In this document: one piece after another, positions 27,543-37,396 of the stretch | Numbering within the stretch: the first letter of the stretch is position 1 | How the letters are laid out: each line of letters opens with the position of its first letter | Translations under genes and position numbers: made by a program | Notes under the pieces: generated by a model | What the model saw: the letters and a program-made list of their open reading frames with translations, nothing else | Database searches by the model: none | What the model was told of the DNA's origin: nothing | DNA from: Nocardia sp. NBC_00565 | GTDB lineage: Bacteria; Actinomycetota; Actinomycetes; Mycobacteriales; Mycobacteriaceae | Length of the DNA: 64,000 bases | Direction: 5' to 3' | NCBI RefSeq assembly: GCF_036345915.1 | Contig: NZ_CP107785.1 | Coordinates: forward strand, 3,410,001-3,474,000

Positions 27543-28508
27543 CTACCTTTGGACCGATTCGTGTTCAAGTGCTTGAGTAAGCGCGGTTGCTTCGACTCGG
27601 AGATGTTCGAGCAGGGCCGAGGCAGGCGCGATCAGGGGTCTTTCGGTGGCCCACGACACGCCAACGACTTGTCGGACCGACTTCAGCGACGTCCCGATGA
27701 ACTTGAACCGTTCCTCTTGCAGTGCGATCGATGCGGGTAACAACCCGATCAGGTCATTCTGTACGAGAAGCTGCCACATCGTGAGCACCGCAGGACATTC
27801 GATCCGATCCCTGGGTATTGCGACGCCCGCAGACACAAACACTTCCTCGAGCTCCCAGCGGAGGGCGGTTCGGTCGCTCGGAAACACCCATGCGTATGAA
27901 GCGAGTTCGCTTAATGTTGGATGGACCAGCGCGTGCGCAGGGTGAGTACTCCGGGCGACTATTTTGATCGGCTCCAAGTAGAGCTGCTCTTGGGTCAGTC
28001 GGGGCGGCGGTGCCGCGAGCAGGCGTCCGACCGTCAAGTCGATCTCGCCAACGAGTAAGTCGGCTTCCAGAACGTCAGGCGTGGCTTCGACGACGACCAC
28101 GGTCAACAAAGGGTGGCTCGATTTCAGAGCGGCGATGGCCCGAGGGAGAAGAACGTTTGAGCCGGCGAGGTAGGTACCGACGGTCACTGTTCCGAGGTCC
28201 GAGGACTGCAGCAGCGAGATCTCCTCCCCCGCGTGCCGGATTTGAGCAAGCACGGCTCGAGCATGATCCACAAAGGACTTCCCGTAGACGTTCAGCGTCA
28301 CCCCACGGCTATAACGGTCGAACAATGGAACACCGAGGACTTCTTCCACTTCCCGCAGGCTGCGGGTCACGACGGGTTGCGTCACATGCAGAGCCTCGGC
28401 GGCGCGCATGATGCTGCCGTGCTCTGCAATCGTCACAACGAGCACCAGATGCCGCAGTTTGAGGCGCCCATCAAGCAGCTTTTCGGTGGCCTTAGCGTCC
28501 AACACCAT
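27543..28508 (-). CDS. LysR-type transcriptional regulator
   Basis: 321 residues. The LysR helix-turn-helix occupies about residues 17-76 (EHGSIMRAAEALHVTQPVVT), followed by the periplasmic-binding-like effector domain. The N-terminus (LKLRHLVLVVTIAEHGS) resembles PcaQ/GbpR-type activators of aromatic catabolism. It is divergent from the 3-hydroxyanthranilate operon across about 295 bp that contain a palindromic site 12 bp before its own start, suggesting autorepression. It is the natural candidate regulator for the nba-type operon and, through shared sites, the BVMO and NTF2-like genes. Confidence 0.9.
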   Translation of the reverse strand: MVLDAKATEKLLDGRLKLRHLVLVVTIAEHGSIMRAAEALHVTQPVVTRSLREVEEVLGVPLFDRYSRGVTLNVYGKSFVDHARAVLAQIRHAGEEISLLQSSDLGTVTVGTYLAGSNVLLPRAIAALKSSHPLLTVVVVEATPDVLEADLLVGEIDLTVGRLLAAPPPRLTQEQLYLEPIKIVARSTHPAHALVHPTLSELASYAWVFPSDRTALRWELEEVFVSAGVAIPRDRIECPAVLTMWQLLVQNDLIGLLPASIALQEERFKFIGTSLKSVRQVVGVSWATERPLIAPASALLEHLRVEATALTQALEHESVQR

Positions 28509-28519
28509 GTGCGCACCCT

Positions 28520-28535
28520 ATGCCTAGAAGGGCAT
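28520..28535. promoter_or_regulatory. 16-bp palindromic site in the LysR/nba intergenic region
   Basis: ATGCCTAGAAGGGCAT lies just upstream of the LysR start. Two half sites reading GGGCATATC occur toward the operon at about 28564-28572 and 28694-28702. This is the usual layout of a LysR recognition site plus activation sites. Confidence 0.55.
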
Positions 28536-28802
28536 GTCCACAATGCGAAAGGCTGAGGCAAGGGCATATCCTACGCCGCGGCTCGCCCGCAATAGTCCGG
28601 ACGACTCCACCGAATCGCACGGTAGGCATCGAGATATTGCGAAGCGGGGTAACCGCGAACTGTTTCAAGTACCGACCCAAACTTCCATAGCCGTGCGGGC
28701 ATATCTAGTACGCCGATTGGCATTGGATTGGCATGCCATTGTGCGGCAGTCTTGGGCAGGTGCAGCGATGCAGGCAATCACCCGGGAAGAGGTGGTAATC
28801 CC

Positions 28803-30272
28803 TTGGCTCCGCGAACAGTGCGAAACTTCATCGGCGGGCAGGCTATCGAGGACGGAGCGGTCGCGTCGTTCTTCGACAAGATCGATCCGGTAAGCGGATC
28901 GGTCAGTGCAAGGGTTCAGGAGGCTGACCGGAGACTGGTCGACGATGCTGTGCGCGCGGCCCGGCGGGCCGTCGAGGGAGCCTGGGGTGCAACGCCGGCG
29001 GGTCAGCGATGCACACTGCTTCGCCGCGTCGCCGACCGTATCGAGGAACGATTCGAGGACTTCGTCGCTGCCGAGATCGCTGACACCGGCAAGCCGGTCA
29101 CACAAGCGCGAGAACTCGATGTTGCGCGAGCAGTGCTGAACTTCCGCTCCTTCGCTGACACGATCGCCTCAGCCGGGCAAACGTCCTTTCTGACCGACCT
29201 TGCGAACGGTCGCCAGGCCCTTAACTACGCGATGCGCAAGCCTCTCGGTGTGGTGGCCGTCATCGTGCCCTGGAACCTTCCCCTGCTGCTTCTCACCTGG
29301 AAGGTGGCACCTGCCCTGGCGTGCGGCAATGCCGTCGTCGTCAAGCCGAGCGAAGAGACCCCCTCGACGGCGACCCTGTTGGGTGAGGTGCTGACCGAGG
29401 TCGGTATCCCCGACGGCGCCTACAACGTCGTGCACGGTTTCGGCGCAGGCTCGGCCGGTGAGTTCCTCGTCGGACACCCCGGCATCGACGGTGTTACCTT
29501 CACCGGCTCGACTGCGACCGGCTCTGCGATCATGGCTGCGAGCGCGCCTCGAGTACGTCCCATCTCGTTCGAGCTCGGCGGGAAAAATGCGGCCATCGTG
29601 TTCGACGATGCCGACATCGAGTCAACGTTGGACGGGCTGACTCGATCTGTGTTCGCCAATACAGGCCAGGTCTGCCTGTGCACCGAGCGGATTTACGTCC
29701 AGCGCGGAGTGTTCGAGGAGATCGTCGAAGGTCTGGCCGCCCGAGCGCGAGCGCTGACGCTCGGCAACCCGTACGCGGAAGGGACGACGACCGGTCCGCT
29801 GATCTCGACGGCGCATCGGCAGAAGGTGCTCGCCTACTACGCGCTCGCCGAGGAATCCGGAGCCAAGACCATCGTCGGGGGCGGCGTGCCGACCCTGGCT
29901 GATGATCTCAACGGGGGCGCGTGGATCGAGCCGACCCTGTGGACCGGCCTGACGAATGCCGATCGGCCCATGCGCGAGGAGATCTTCGGACCGGTCGCGG
30001 GTCTGGTTCCCTTCGACACCGAGGAGGAGGCGATCGGCCTCGCCAACGACACCGATTACGGACTCGCGGCGTCGGTCTGGACGACCAACCTGTCCCGAGG
30101 CCATCGGGTCGCGCAGCGGATGAACGTCGGCATGGCTTGGGTGAACACTTGGTATCTGCGGGACCTGCGCTCGCCCTTCGGGGGTGTCGGGCTCTCCGGC
30201 ATCGGCCGCGAAGGCGGAACGAACTCGCTGGACTTCTACACCGAGCAGACCAACGTCTGCGTGCAGCTATGA
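28803..30272 (+). CDS. nbaE: 2-aminomuconate/2-hydroxymuconate semialdehyde dehydrogenase
   Basis: 489 residues from TTG 28803, chosen because GAGGTGG lies seven bases upstream and the product then begins MAPRTVRNFIGGQ as in this family. ALDH catalytic residues are present: PWN (Asn158), FELGGKN (Glu257) and GQVC (Cys291). The reaction oxidises the ring-cleavage semialdehyde to 2-aminomuconate with NAD+. It heads the operon that also contains the deaminase, decarboxylase, dioxygenase and ACMS decarboxylase, which fixes the substrate better than sequence alone. Confidence 0.88.
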   Translation: MAPRTVRNFIGGQAIEDGAVASFFDKIDPVSGSVSARVQEADRRLVDDAVRAARRAVEGAWGATPAGQRCTLLRRVADRIEERFEDFVAAEIADTGKPVTQARELDVARAVLNFRSFADTIASAGQTSFLTDLANGRQALNYAMRKPLGVVAVIVPWNLPLLLLTWKVAPALACGNAVVVKPSEETPSTATLLGEVLTEVGIPDGAYNVVHGFGAGSAGEFLVGHPGIDGVTFTGSTATGSAIMAASAPRVRPISFELGGKNAAIVFDDADIESTLDGLTRSVFANTGQVCLCTERIYVQRGVFEEIVEGLAARARALTLGNPYAEGTTTGPLISTAHRQKVLAYYALAEESGAKTIVGGGVPTLADDLNGGAWIEPTLWTGLTNADRPMREEIFGPVAGLVPFDTEEEAIGLANDTDYGLAASVWTTNLSRGHRVAQRMNVGMAWVNTWYLRDLRSPFGGVGLSGIGREGGTNSLDFYTEQTNVCVQL

Positions 30273-30348
30273 CCATGGTCGGTGGGCAAGAAGACATGAT
30301 CCTTGATGTTGCGCTCACCATGGTCAACGCGCGAGAGGAAGCATCGTC

Positions 30349-31140
30349 ATGAGCACTTCGATCTACTCATCAGCGTCCATCGAACTCGACGATGCGCAAC
30401 AGCATTCGACCGCGATACCGCAGCTACCGGAAGGGCTCGACCTCGAATCGGCCTATGGGATCCAGCATGAGCTGATCGCGCGGCGCTGCGCTCGTGGCGA
30501 GCGGCTCGTTGGTGCCAAGCTGGGCTTCACCAGCCGGGCGAAGGCGCTCCAGATGGGTGTCTCCGACGTGATTGTCGGCCAGCTCACTGATGCGATGCGA
30601 GTGGCGGATGGAACTGATGTCGACCTAACGAGGTTCATTCATCCTCGAATTGAGCCCGAGGTCGCGTTCAGGCTCGCCCGCGACGTCGATGTCAACGATG
30701 CACTGACCGACCTCGGTGACGCGGTTGACGCAGTGGCGCCGGCGCTGGAGATCATTGACTCCCGCTATCGTGACTTCCGATTCAGCCTGCCTGACGTAAT
30801 CGCTGACAACACGTCCGCCGCGGCCTTCGTGATCGGCCAATGGCAGCCATTTCATGTCAGCCACCGAACCGATGACATCGGCAATCTCGCCGTCGAGCTG
30901 CGCATAGACGGTGCTCTGGCCGATGTCGGATCCACCGCCGCAATCCTCGGCCATCCACTCCGAGCGCTGCCCGCGCTACTCGCAATGGCTCGCCGAAACA
31001 AGATCGAACTCCGCGCCGGACACGTCATCTTGGCCGGCGCGGCAACTGCTGCGGCGCCCTTCACGGCCTCCGTCGTCACGGCCCACATTGCGCGACTCGG
31101 CACAGTCACCGTACGAGGCGTGCGGCGCTCACATGGCTGA
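30349..31140 (+). CDS. nbaG: 2-oxo-3-hexenedioate (4-oxalocrotonate) decarboxylase
   Basis: 263 residues. The hydratase/decarboxylase family core is seen: [34 protein letters not shown] and ALEIIDSRY. Family members are Mg2+-dependent. The decarboxylase role rather than the related 2-oxopent-4-enoate hydratase is preferred because of its place beside the deaminase gene. AGAGGAAG lies before the ATG. Its stop overlaps the next gene. Confidence 0.82.
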   Translation: MSTSIYSSASIELDDAQQHSTAIPQLPEGLDLESAYGIQHELIARRCARGERLVGAKLGFTSRAKALQMGVSDVIVGQLTDAMRVADGTDVDLTRFIHPRIEPEVAFRLARDVDVNDALTDLGDAVDAVAPALEIIDSRYRDFRFSLPDVIADNTSAAAFVIGQWQPFHVSHRTDDIGNLAVELRIDGALADVGSTAAILGHPLRALPALLAMARRNKIELRAGHVILAGAATAAAPFTASVVTAHIARLGTVTVRGVRRSHG

Positions 31141-31570
31141 TCACACGGTGCAGGCCCGACTGGTCTCGGGCAAGGCCAAGCCTCGTGGCCGATTCCCCCA
31201 CGTCAAGGTGGTCGGTAGCTTCGCGTTCGTCTCCGGGACCTCAGCGCGAAGGACCGACAATTCGATCGATGGGGCAGAGGTAGACGACCTAGGAACGACG
31301 TGCCTCGACATTCGCGTCCAGACTCGCGCGGTGATCGAGAATATTCGCGACATCCTGCGTGACGCCGGCGCCGATCTCAGCGACCTGGTTCAGGCCACCA
31401 CGTACCTCGTGTCCATGAACGACTTCGGCGGCTACAACGAGGTCTGGGCCGAGTTTTTCGACGAGACCGGACCAACTCGAACCACCGTCGCGGTGCATGC
31501 GTTGCCGCACCCTCATCTGCTTATCGAGATCCAAGCCGTCGCATACGTGCCGCATAAGGAGACGACGTGA
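31133..31570 (+). CDS. nbaF: 2-aminomuconate deaminase (RidA family)
   Basis: 145 residues. RidA fold with [14 protein letters not shown] and [13 protein letters not shown]; the end [14 protein letters not shown] is typical of AmnD/NbaF deaminases. It converts 2-aminomuconate to 2-oxo-3-hexenedioate and ammonia. ATG 31133 overlaps the upstream stop by 8 bp and its own stop overlaps the dioxygenase gene, showing a tight operon. Confidence 0.88.
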   Translation: MADHTVQARLVSGKAKPRGRFPHVKVVGSFAFVSGTSARRTDNSIDGAEVDDLGTTCLDIRVQTRAVIENIRDILRDAGADLSDLVQATTYLVSMNDFGGYNEVWAEFFDETGPTRTTVAVHALPHPHLLIEIQAVAYVPHKETT

Positions 31571-32094
31571 ATCAGTCACCGGTACCGCCGACCATCAATT
31601 TTGCCGGGTGGATCGCGGACAACCAGCACCTGCTGAAACCGCCAGTGGGTAACAAGACAATGGCACTCGGCAAAGACTTCATCGTCCAGGTCGTCGGCGG
31701 ACCGAACCAGCGCACGGATTTCCACGTGGACCCCTACGAAGAGTGGTTCTACCAAATCAAGGGCAACATCCACGTCAACATCATCGTGGCTGGGAAGCTG
31801 CAGCGAGTAGACATCGCCGAAGGCGAGACGTGGCTCCTTCCCGGTGACATCCCGCACTCGCCGCAACGACCCGAGACCCGGTCCGTGGGCTTGGTCATCG
31901 AGCGAGTTCGCGAAGAAGGCACGCTCGAGAAGTTCCAGTGGTATTGCCTGAACTGCTCGGCGCTGGTCCACGAAGTCGAGCTTCAGGTGCGTGACATCGT
32001 CGCTGACCTGCCGCCGGTGTTCACCTCCTTCTACGACGACGGCGCCGCTCGCACGTGCACTAATTGCGGCGCCGTGCATCCCGGGAAGGGCTGA
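31567..32094 (+). CDS. nbaC: 3-Hydroxyanthranilate 3,4-dioxygenase
   Basis: 175 residues. Every active-site residue known from the Cupriavidus enzyme is found, offset by two: iron ligands His53, Glu59 and His97, and substrate residues Arg49, Arg101 and Glu112. The second rubredoxin-like iron site, CLNC (127-130) and CTNC (164-167), typical of bacterial enzymes, is also intact. It opens the ring of 3-hydroxyanthranilate to 2-amino-3-carboxymuconate semialdehyde. This gene gives the operon its substrate assignment. Confidence 0.95.
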   Translation: MNQSPVPPTINFAGWIADNQHLLKPPVGNKTMALGKDFIVQVVGGPNQRTDFHVDPYEEWFYQIKGNIHVNIIVAGKLQRVDIAEGETWLLPGDIPHSPQRPETRSVGLVIERVREEGTLEKFQWYCLNCSALVHEVELQVRDIVADLPPVFTSFYDDGAARTCTNCGAVHPGKG

Positions 32095-32104
32095 GTTCTG
32101 AACG

Positions 32105-33217
32105 ATGAACGACATCATCGACGTGCACACCCACTACATACCGAGAGGCTGGCCCGAGCTGCCCTCCTCGAATGGCATCGACGTCCCTTGGCTCCGCATG
32201 GAGTCCGAACGAGACGCGATGGTCATGGTGGGATCGGCCGAGTTTCGCCGAATCCAAGCCAACTGCTGGGACGCAGAACAGAGGCTCGCAGACATGGACT
32301 CCGACGGCGTCACTGCGCAGGTCGTCTCGCCGACCCCGCTTTTCTTCGCCTATGGCAATGAAACCAAGGACGCGACGGCAATCTCACGAATCTTCAACGA
32401 TCTCGCCCTCGAAATTTGCGAGCCTGCACCGTCTCGATTGCTCCCGTTCTGCCAAGTCCCACTGCAAGATCCGGACGCGGCATGCGCAGAGCTGGAACGG
32501 TGCCTTGAAGCCGGGCACGTCGGCGTGGAGATCGGCAATCACGTAGGCGACCGAGATCTCGACGACGAGGGCATCGTCACTTTCATGCAGCATGCCGCTT
32601 CACTCGGCGCACCAATCTTCGTCCACCCCTGGGACATGGCCGACTCCCCGCGTCTGCGGCGCTGGATGGCGCGGTGGCTCGCCAGCATGCCCGCGGAGAC
32701 ACACCTATCGATCCTGGCGATGATCCTCGGGGGTGTCTTCGATCGTGTAGGTCCAGAGCTACGCATCTGTTTTGCCCATGGGGGAGGGTCATTCCCATTC
32801 TGGGTCGGGCGGATGGACAACGCCTGGCGCGAGCGCAACGACGTCATCGGCACTTCGGAGTTGCAACCGTCGGACTATCTCGGTCGGTTCTACGTCGACT
32901 CGGTAGTCTTCGACGACCGGGCGCTCCGCCTCCTCGTCGACACAGTCGGAGCGGACCGCGTCGTCGTAGGAAGCGACTACCCCTATCCGCTCGGCGAACG
33001 ACCGGCTGCCGGATTGGTGCGCTCATCCACCGTCCTCGACGACGCCACCCGGACGAAAGTCCTGTCGAGCAATGCCCGCGAATTCCTCGGCCCTGCGGCT
33101 TTGAAGCGGATGGAGCCGGCTACTGACTTCCCGCCGCCTTTGAGAACACAGGCGAGTAGGCACCGGTCCGTCGCCGCACCAAGCTGGCCAAGGTACCCGA
33201 CTGTTTCTCGAGACTGA
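32105..33217 (+). CDS. nbaD: 2-Amino-3-carboxymuconate-6-semialdehyde decarboxylase (ACMSD), with foreign C-terminal tail
   Basis: 370 residues; family members are about 335. Metal and catalytic residues match the Pseudomonas enzyme with a constant offset: His8, His10, His174, His225 and Asp291 (HTH, FVHPWD, FAHGGG, VVGSDYPYP). It decarboxylates the dioxygenase product, preventing quinolinate formation. After about residue 345 the sequence (RTQASRHRSVAAPSWPRYPT) looks like out-of-frame read-through of the downstream gene, so the natural end was lost at a junction. It is the last gene of the operon; no hydratase, aldolase or acylating aldehyde dehydrogenase follows. Confidence 0.92.
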   Translation: MNDIIDVHTHYIPRGWPELPSSNGIDVPWLRMESERDAMVMVGSAEFRRIQANCWDAEQRLADMDSDGVTAQVVSPTPLFFAYGNETKDATAISRIFNDLALEICEPAPSRLLPFCQVPLQDPDAACAELERCLEAGHVGVEIGNHVGDRDLDDEGIVTFMQHAASLGAPIFVHPWDMADSPRLRRWMARWLASMPAETHLSILAMILGGVFDRVGPELRICFAHGGGSFPFWVGRMDNAWRERNDVIGTSELQPSDYLGRFYVDSVVFDDRALRLLVDTVGADRVVVGSDYPYPLGERPAAGLVRSSTVLDDATRTKVLSSNAREFLGPAALKRMEPATDFPPPLRTQASRHRSVAAPSWPRYPTVSRD

Positions 33218-33539
33218 CGCGGATGCCGCACGCACATTGTGGAGCTACAAGATAATGCAAGTACGGACATCGTCGAACGGCCGCGTCGGCTGGGATATTT
33301 CGGTGGAGAATCCGGTTCTGAACGGCGAACTGCCCGAGGATCTGCCCTCCCAGGACGATATCCAGGACGCGAAGAGCCGCTTCACCCTCATGGTGAATCC
33401 GGCTCGGCGCGAACGGCATAGGCTGTGGCAGCTGATATTCCGGACCGAATCTACCGAGACCACGCTGCGCGGGCACTACGGCCTGACCTGGGTCGGTAAC
33501 CACTCCTCGGCGACAGCCGAGGTCGTGGTCGCCGGATGA
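33144..33539 (+). CDS. N-terminally truncated hypothetical protein
   Basis: One frame is open from a stop at 33143 to 33539 and reads like good coding sequence (RLFLETDADAARTLWSYKIM then GRVGWDISVENPVLNGE). It overlaps the end of the ACMSD gene in another frame and has no clear start (TTG 33237 or ATG 33255 possible). The stop overlaps the ABC transporter start by ATGA, suggesting it once belonged to that operon. Its 5' end was probably removed when the nba segment joined. Family not recognised. Confidence 0.55.
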   Translation, partial: EHRRVGTGPSPHQAGQGTRLFLETDADAARTLWSYKIMQVRTSSNGRVGWDISVENPVLNGELPEDLPSQDDIQDAKSRFTLMVNPARRERHRLWQLIFRTESTETTLRGHYGLTWVGNHSSATAEVVVAG

Positions 33540-36500
33540 CTCGCGATTGCGTTCTTTCCGTCAACGCGGTCACTGGTGACCGCGCCGACGGCTGGGTGCG
33601 ATATCTGCTGCGGCGCTGCGCATCCCATCGGCGGACGGCGCTCATAGCGGGTATCGGCTCGGTGTTGTCGGGAGTTCTGACCGCCATCCTGCCGCTGCTG
33701 GTGCGACATGTGGTCGACACCCTGACGGTCACCGCAGCATCGGTGCTGCCGTGGGTACTGGTGCTGCTCGCACTCGGGTTGGTGCGTTTCGTCGCGAGCT
33801 GGGTGCGCCGGGTCGAGTCATCCCGGTTATCCCTGGATGTGCAGCACGATTTGCGGCGTGACCTGTTCGCCTCGCTGCTGCGCATGAACGGGCGGCAGCG
33901 CTCCGGTCTCTACACCGGGCAGGTGGTGAGCCGTGCTATCACCGACGTGACGCTCATCCAGATGTTGCTGCAGTTGGTTCCGCTGGTCGCCGGCAATGTG
34001 GTGATGCTGGCCGCGTCGCTGATACTGATGACTTCGATGTCACCGCTGCTGAGTGTGGTTGCGCTGCTGGTGGTTCCGGCGCTGTGGCTCGTTGTCTCGC
34101 GCAGTCAGCGGGAACTCTTCCCCGCCAACTGGGATGCCCAGGCCCGGGCCGCCGATGTCGCCATGCGAGTGGAGGCCGCGGTCGCGGGCGTGCGGGTGGT
34201 GAAGGGCTTCGGCCAGGAATCGCACGAGCTGGACCAACTGGCCGCCGCCGCACGGAACCTGTACCGGTCCCGGCTGCGCATTGCCCGGATCACCAGCCGG
34301 TTCACCCCCGTCATGCAGGCGGTGCCCGCCGCGGGGCAGGCGCTCATCCTGATCGTCGGTGGTCTGCTCGCGCTGCGGCAATCCATCACGCTGGGCACCT
34401 TTTTGGCGTTCATGACCTACCTGGGATCGTTTGTCGCTCCGATTCGCATGTTCGCGATGCTGCTAACGGTCAGTCAGCAGGGCAAGGCGTCATTGGATCG
34501 GGTGCGCGAGGTGATCGAGGGTTCGACCGCAGTCGAGGGGCCGTTGCCGGATACCGATCCCGTGCACCGGCCGGACAGCCCGCCGCGCATCGAATTCCAA
34601 GGTGTGCGTTTCGGATTCGACGGTCAGCCGCCGGTGCTGGACGGCCTGGAGCTCGGTGTCGAGCCTGGGGAGACCATTGCGATCGCGGGTGCGGCCGGTT
34701 CCGGGAAGTCGATTCTGACGCTTCTGCTGCCGCGCCTGTTCGATCCGGATGCGGGGCGGATCCTGCTGGACGGCACTGATATTCGCGAGTTGCGGGACCT
34801 GCGCTCGCGGGTGGCGATGGTCTTCGAGGACACCTCGCTGATAGCGGATACGGTGCGCGCCAATGTGTCCTACGGTTATCCGGACGCGGATGACGAACAG
34901 GTCTGGCACGCTTTGCATCTGGCCGCCGCCGACGAATTCGTCGCCGCGCTGCCCGAGGGTTTGGACACCATGATCGGAGACCGTGGGCGGCGGCTTTCCG
35001 GCGGCCAGCGCCAGCGCCTCGCCCTGGCCCGGGCGCTGATCACCGACGCCCCGATCCTGGTGCTCGACGACGCCACCTCCGCCATCGACGCACAGGTCGA
35101 GGAGGAGATCTTCGCGCGCATCACCGTAGAGGTGCGGCGGCGCACCACCATTGTGGTGGCACACCGGATCTCGACGCTGGCGCTGGCGGATCGGGTCGCG
35201 GTTCTGGACGGTGGCCGTGTCGCCGAGCTCGGCACGCTGCACGAGCTGCAGAGCTCAGCCGAGTTGTTCCACGCGCTGTTCACCCCGCCGGATCCGTCTG
35301 GTTTCGCCGAGGATGCGGGCGTAGCGGCCGAGACGGTACCCACGGCCGAACTGTGGGCGGCGGCCGAGGCCGACGGCGACGAGTCGCGCACCCTCGAACA
35401 GATGGCGAAGGCGTTCTCGCAGCGGGCCGCGGCCTCCCCGCACGCAATAGGCGGCGGCGGGGTATCGAGCGCGCCGCCCTCTGGCGATGTGGGCGCGCTG
35501 ATCGACCGGCTACCCGCGCTCAGCGGCGAACCCGAAGTGCCCGAAGACTTCTCGCACACCCCAGATTCGGATTTCTCGCTGGTCCGGTTGCTGCGGCCGT
35601 TCGCACTGCCGCTGCTGGCCGGACTCGGCCTGGTACTTCTGGATGCGCTGGCCCAGATCCTGATTCCGGTCCTGGTGCGCTACGGAATCGACCGCGGTGT
35701 ACTGGCGGGCGCGCGGGACGTGCTGCTGATCGCCGCCGGTTCGGCGTTCGTTATCGTGATCGTGGACTGGGCTATCACTGTCGCGCAGGTGCGCGTGACC
35801 GGGCGGGCCGGCGAACGCCTGCTCTACGGATTGCGGGTCAAGGTATTCGCGCAATTGCAGCGCCTGGGTCTGCAGTTCTACGAGCGAGAACTAGCCGGCC
35901 GCATCATGACTCGCATGATCACCGATGTGGACGGACTGTCGGCATTCCTACAGACCGGGCTTTCGGTGGCCTTGACCAGCACACTCACCATCGGTGGCGT
36001 GGTCGTGGCACTGGTCGTCATCGATGCCGGGCTGGCCCTGGTGGTACTAGCGCTGATGCCGGTGCTGGTGGCTGCCACCGTCGCCTTCCGACGGGCCTCG
36101 GTGCCCGCCTACAACCTGGCGCGTGAACAGGTCAGTGCCTCGAATGCCTATCTGCAGGAGAACGTCGACAATATCGCGGTCACCCAGGCTTATCGCCGGG
36201 AAGCAGTGAACCAGCGGGAATTCGAGCGCCGCTCCTGGGGCTATCGTAATGCGCGGATGCGCAGCCAGACCTTGGCGTCGCAGTTCTTCTCGTTCATCGA
36301 GTTCATGTCGGTCATCGCCACGGCCGCCGTACTCGTCTTCGGTGTGCACCAGCTGCGTGAAAGTATGCTCACCGCAGGCACATTGATCGCCTTCCTGCTC
36401 TACACCGATCTGCTCTTCTCACCCATCCAGCAGTTGTCACAGGTTTTCGACAGCTATCAGCAGGCGGTCATCGGTGTGGAACGGCTCGGCGGGCTGATGC

Positions 36501-37306
36501 GTGAACCGGTGGCGACGCCGGATGCTCCCGACGCCCGCCCGGTGCGGAGTTTGACGGGTGCGATCGAATTCCGTGATGTCGGCTTCGCCTACGATCCGAC
36601 GGGCGCGCGGGTGTTGTCGGGCATCGATCTGCGTATCTCGCCGGGGCAGAAGGTCGCAGTGGTCGGGGAGACCGGTGCGGGTAAGTCGACGCTCGTGAAA
36701 CTGCTTGCGCGCCTGTATGACACGACCGAGGGCGCGGTGCTCGTCGACGGCGTCGACATCCGGCACTATCGCCTGCGGGACTTCCGCAAACGATTGGGTG
36801 TGGTGCCGCAGGAACCCTTCCTGTTCGGCGATACCGTGCAAGAGGCCATTGCCTACGGCAAACCCGATGCGGCCCCCGCCGATATCGAATGGGCCGCCCG
36901 GGCAGTGGGTGCCCACGAGATGATCGCCGCCCTGGAACACGGTTACCGGCAGCCGATCGGCGCACACGGTGGCAGTCTTTCGGCGGGCCAGCGTCAGCTT
37001 CTCGCCTTGGCGCGGGCGCAATTGGTAGAACCCGACATCCTCATACTCGACGAGGCCACTGCGTCGCTGGATCTGGCGACCGATGCCAGGGTCCGTGCGG
37101 CCGTCGATCTGCTGACCGCCGGCCGCACCACCATTGTCGTGGCACACCGCCTGGCCACCGCCGCGGACGCCGACATGATCGTCGTTGTCGGCGAGGGCCG
37201 TCTCCTGCAAACCGGTCGTCACGCCGACCTACTCACCACCGACGGCCCCTACCGCCGTCTCTGGGCGGCATACGTCGGTGACGAGGCCGCAGCCAGTCTC
37301 GAGTAG
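33536..37306 (+). CDS. Fused double ABC exporter (TMD-NBD-TMD-NBD)
   Basis: 1256 residues containing two complete half-transporters. NBD1: Walker A GAAGSGKS near 386, signature LSGGQRQ near 486, Walker B ILVLDDATSAID. NBD2: Walker A GETGAGKS near 1044, signature LSAGQRQ near 1147, Walker B ILILDEATASLD. NBD1 has Asp in place of the catalytic Glu and FED in place of the Q-loop Gln, so one ATP site is predicted degenerate, as in heterodimeric exporters. Resembles the mycobacterial Rv0194 type of multidrug exporter. A linker of about 110 polar residues joins the halves. Confidence 0.93.
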   Translation: MTRDCVLSVNAVTGDRADGWVRYLLRRCASHRRTALIAGIGSVLSGVLTAILPLLVRHVVDTLTVTAASVLPWVLVLLALGLVRFVASWVRRVESSRLSLDVQHDLRRDLFASLLRMNGRQRSGLYTGQVVSRAITDVTLIQMLLQLVPLVAGNVVMLAASLILMTSMSPLLSVVALLVVPALWLVVSRSQRELFPANWDAQARAADVAMRVEAAVAGVRVVKGFGQESHELDQLAAAARNLYRSRLRIARITSRFTPVMQAVPAAGQALILIVGGLLALRQSITLGTFLAFMTYLGSFVAPIRMFAMLLTVSQQGKASLDRVREVIEGSTAVEGPLPDTDPVHRPDSPPRIEFQGVRFGFDGQPPVLDGLELGVEPGETIAIAGAAGSGKSILTLLLPRLFDPDAGRILLDGTDIRELRDLRSRVAMVFEDTSLIADTVRANVSYGYPDADDEQVWHALHLAAADEFVAALPEGLDTMIGDRGRRLSGGQRQRLALARALITDAPILVLDDATSAIDAQVEEEIFARITVEVRRRTTIVVAHRISTLALADRVAVLDGGRVAELGTLHELQSSAELFHALFTPPDPSGFAEDAGVAAETVPTAELWAAAEADGDESRTLEQMAKAFSQRAAASPHAIGGGGVSSAPPSGDVGALIDRLPALSGEPEVPEDFSHTPDSDFSLVRLLRPFALPLLAGLGLVLLDALAQILIPVLVRYGIDRGVLAGARDVLLIAAGSAFVIVIVDWAITVAQVRVTGRAGERLLYGLRVKVFAQLQRLGLQFYERELAGRIMTRMITDVDGLSAFLQTGLSVALTSTLTIGGVVVALVVIDAGLALVVLALMPVLVAATVAFRRASVPAYNLAREQVSASNAYLQENVDNIAVTQAYRREAVNQREFERRSWGYRNARMRSQTLASQFFSFIEFMSVIATAAVLVFGVHQLRESMLTAGTLIAFLLYTDLLFSPIQQLSQVFDSYQQAVIGVERLGGLMREPVATPDAPDARPVRSLTGAIEFRDVGFAYDPTGARVLSGIDLRISPGQKVAVVGETGAGKSTLVKLLARLYDTTEGAVLVDGVDIRHYRLRDFRKRLGVVPQEPFLFGDTVQEAIAYGKPDAAPADIEWAARAVGAHEMIAALEHGYRQPIGAHGGSLSAGQRQLLALARAQLVEPDILILDEATASLDLATDARVRAAVDLLTAGRTTIVVAHRLATAADADMIVVVGEGRLLQTGRHADLLTTDGPYRRLWAAYVGDEAAASLE

Positions 37307-37396
37307 CACTGACGACGGTCGGCCTGACGAGATCTGTTGGCATCTACGAAATCTGACGTCGATGGCGAGTGCGTCCGGATGCCTGGGCGTGTCCGG

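Noticed and set aside
28700..28730. Palindrome TTGGCATGCCAT between LysR and nbaE as another operator copy
   Set aside because: Arms GGCAT/ATGCC are in inverted order and abut without spacer, so it does not fit the ATGCCY-N3-AGGRCAT pattern.
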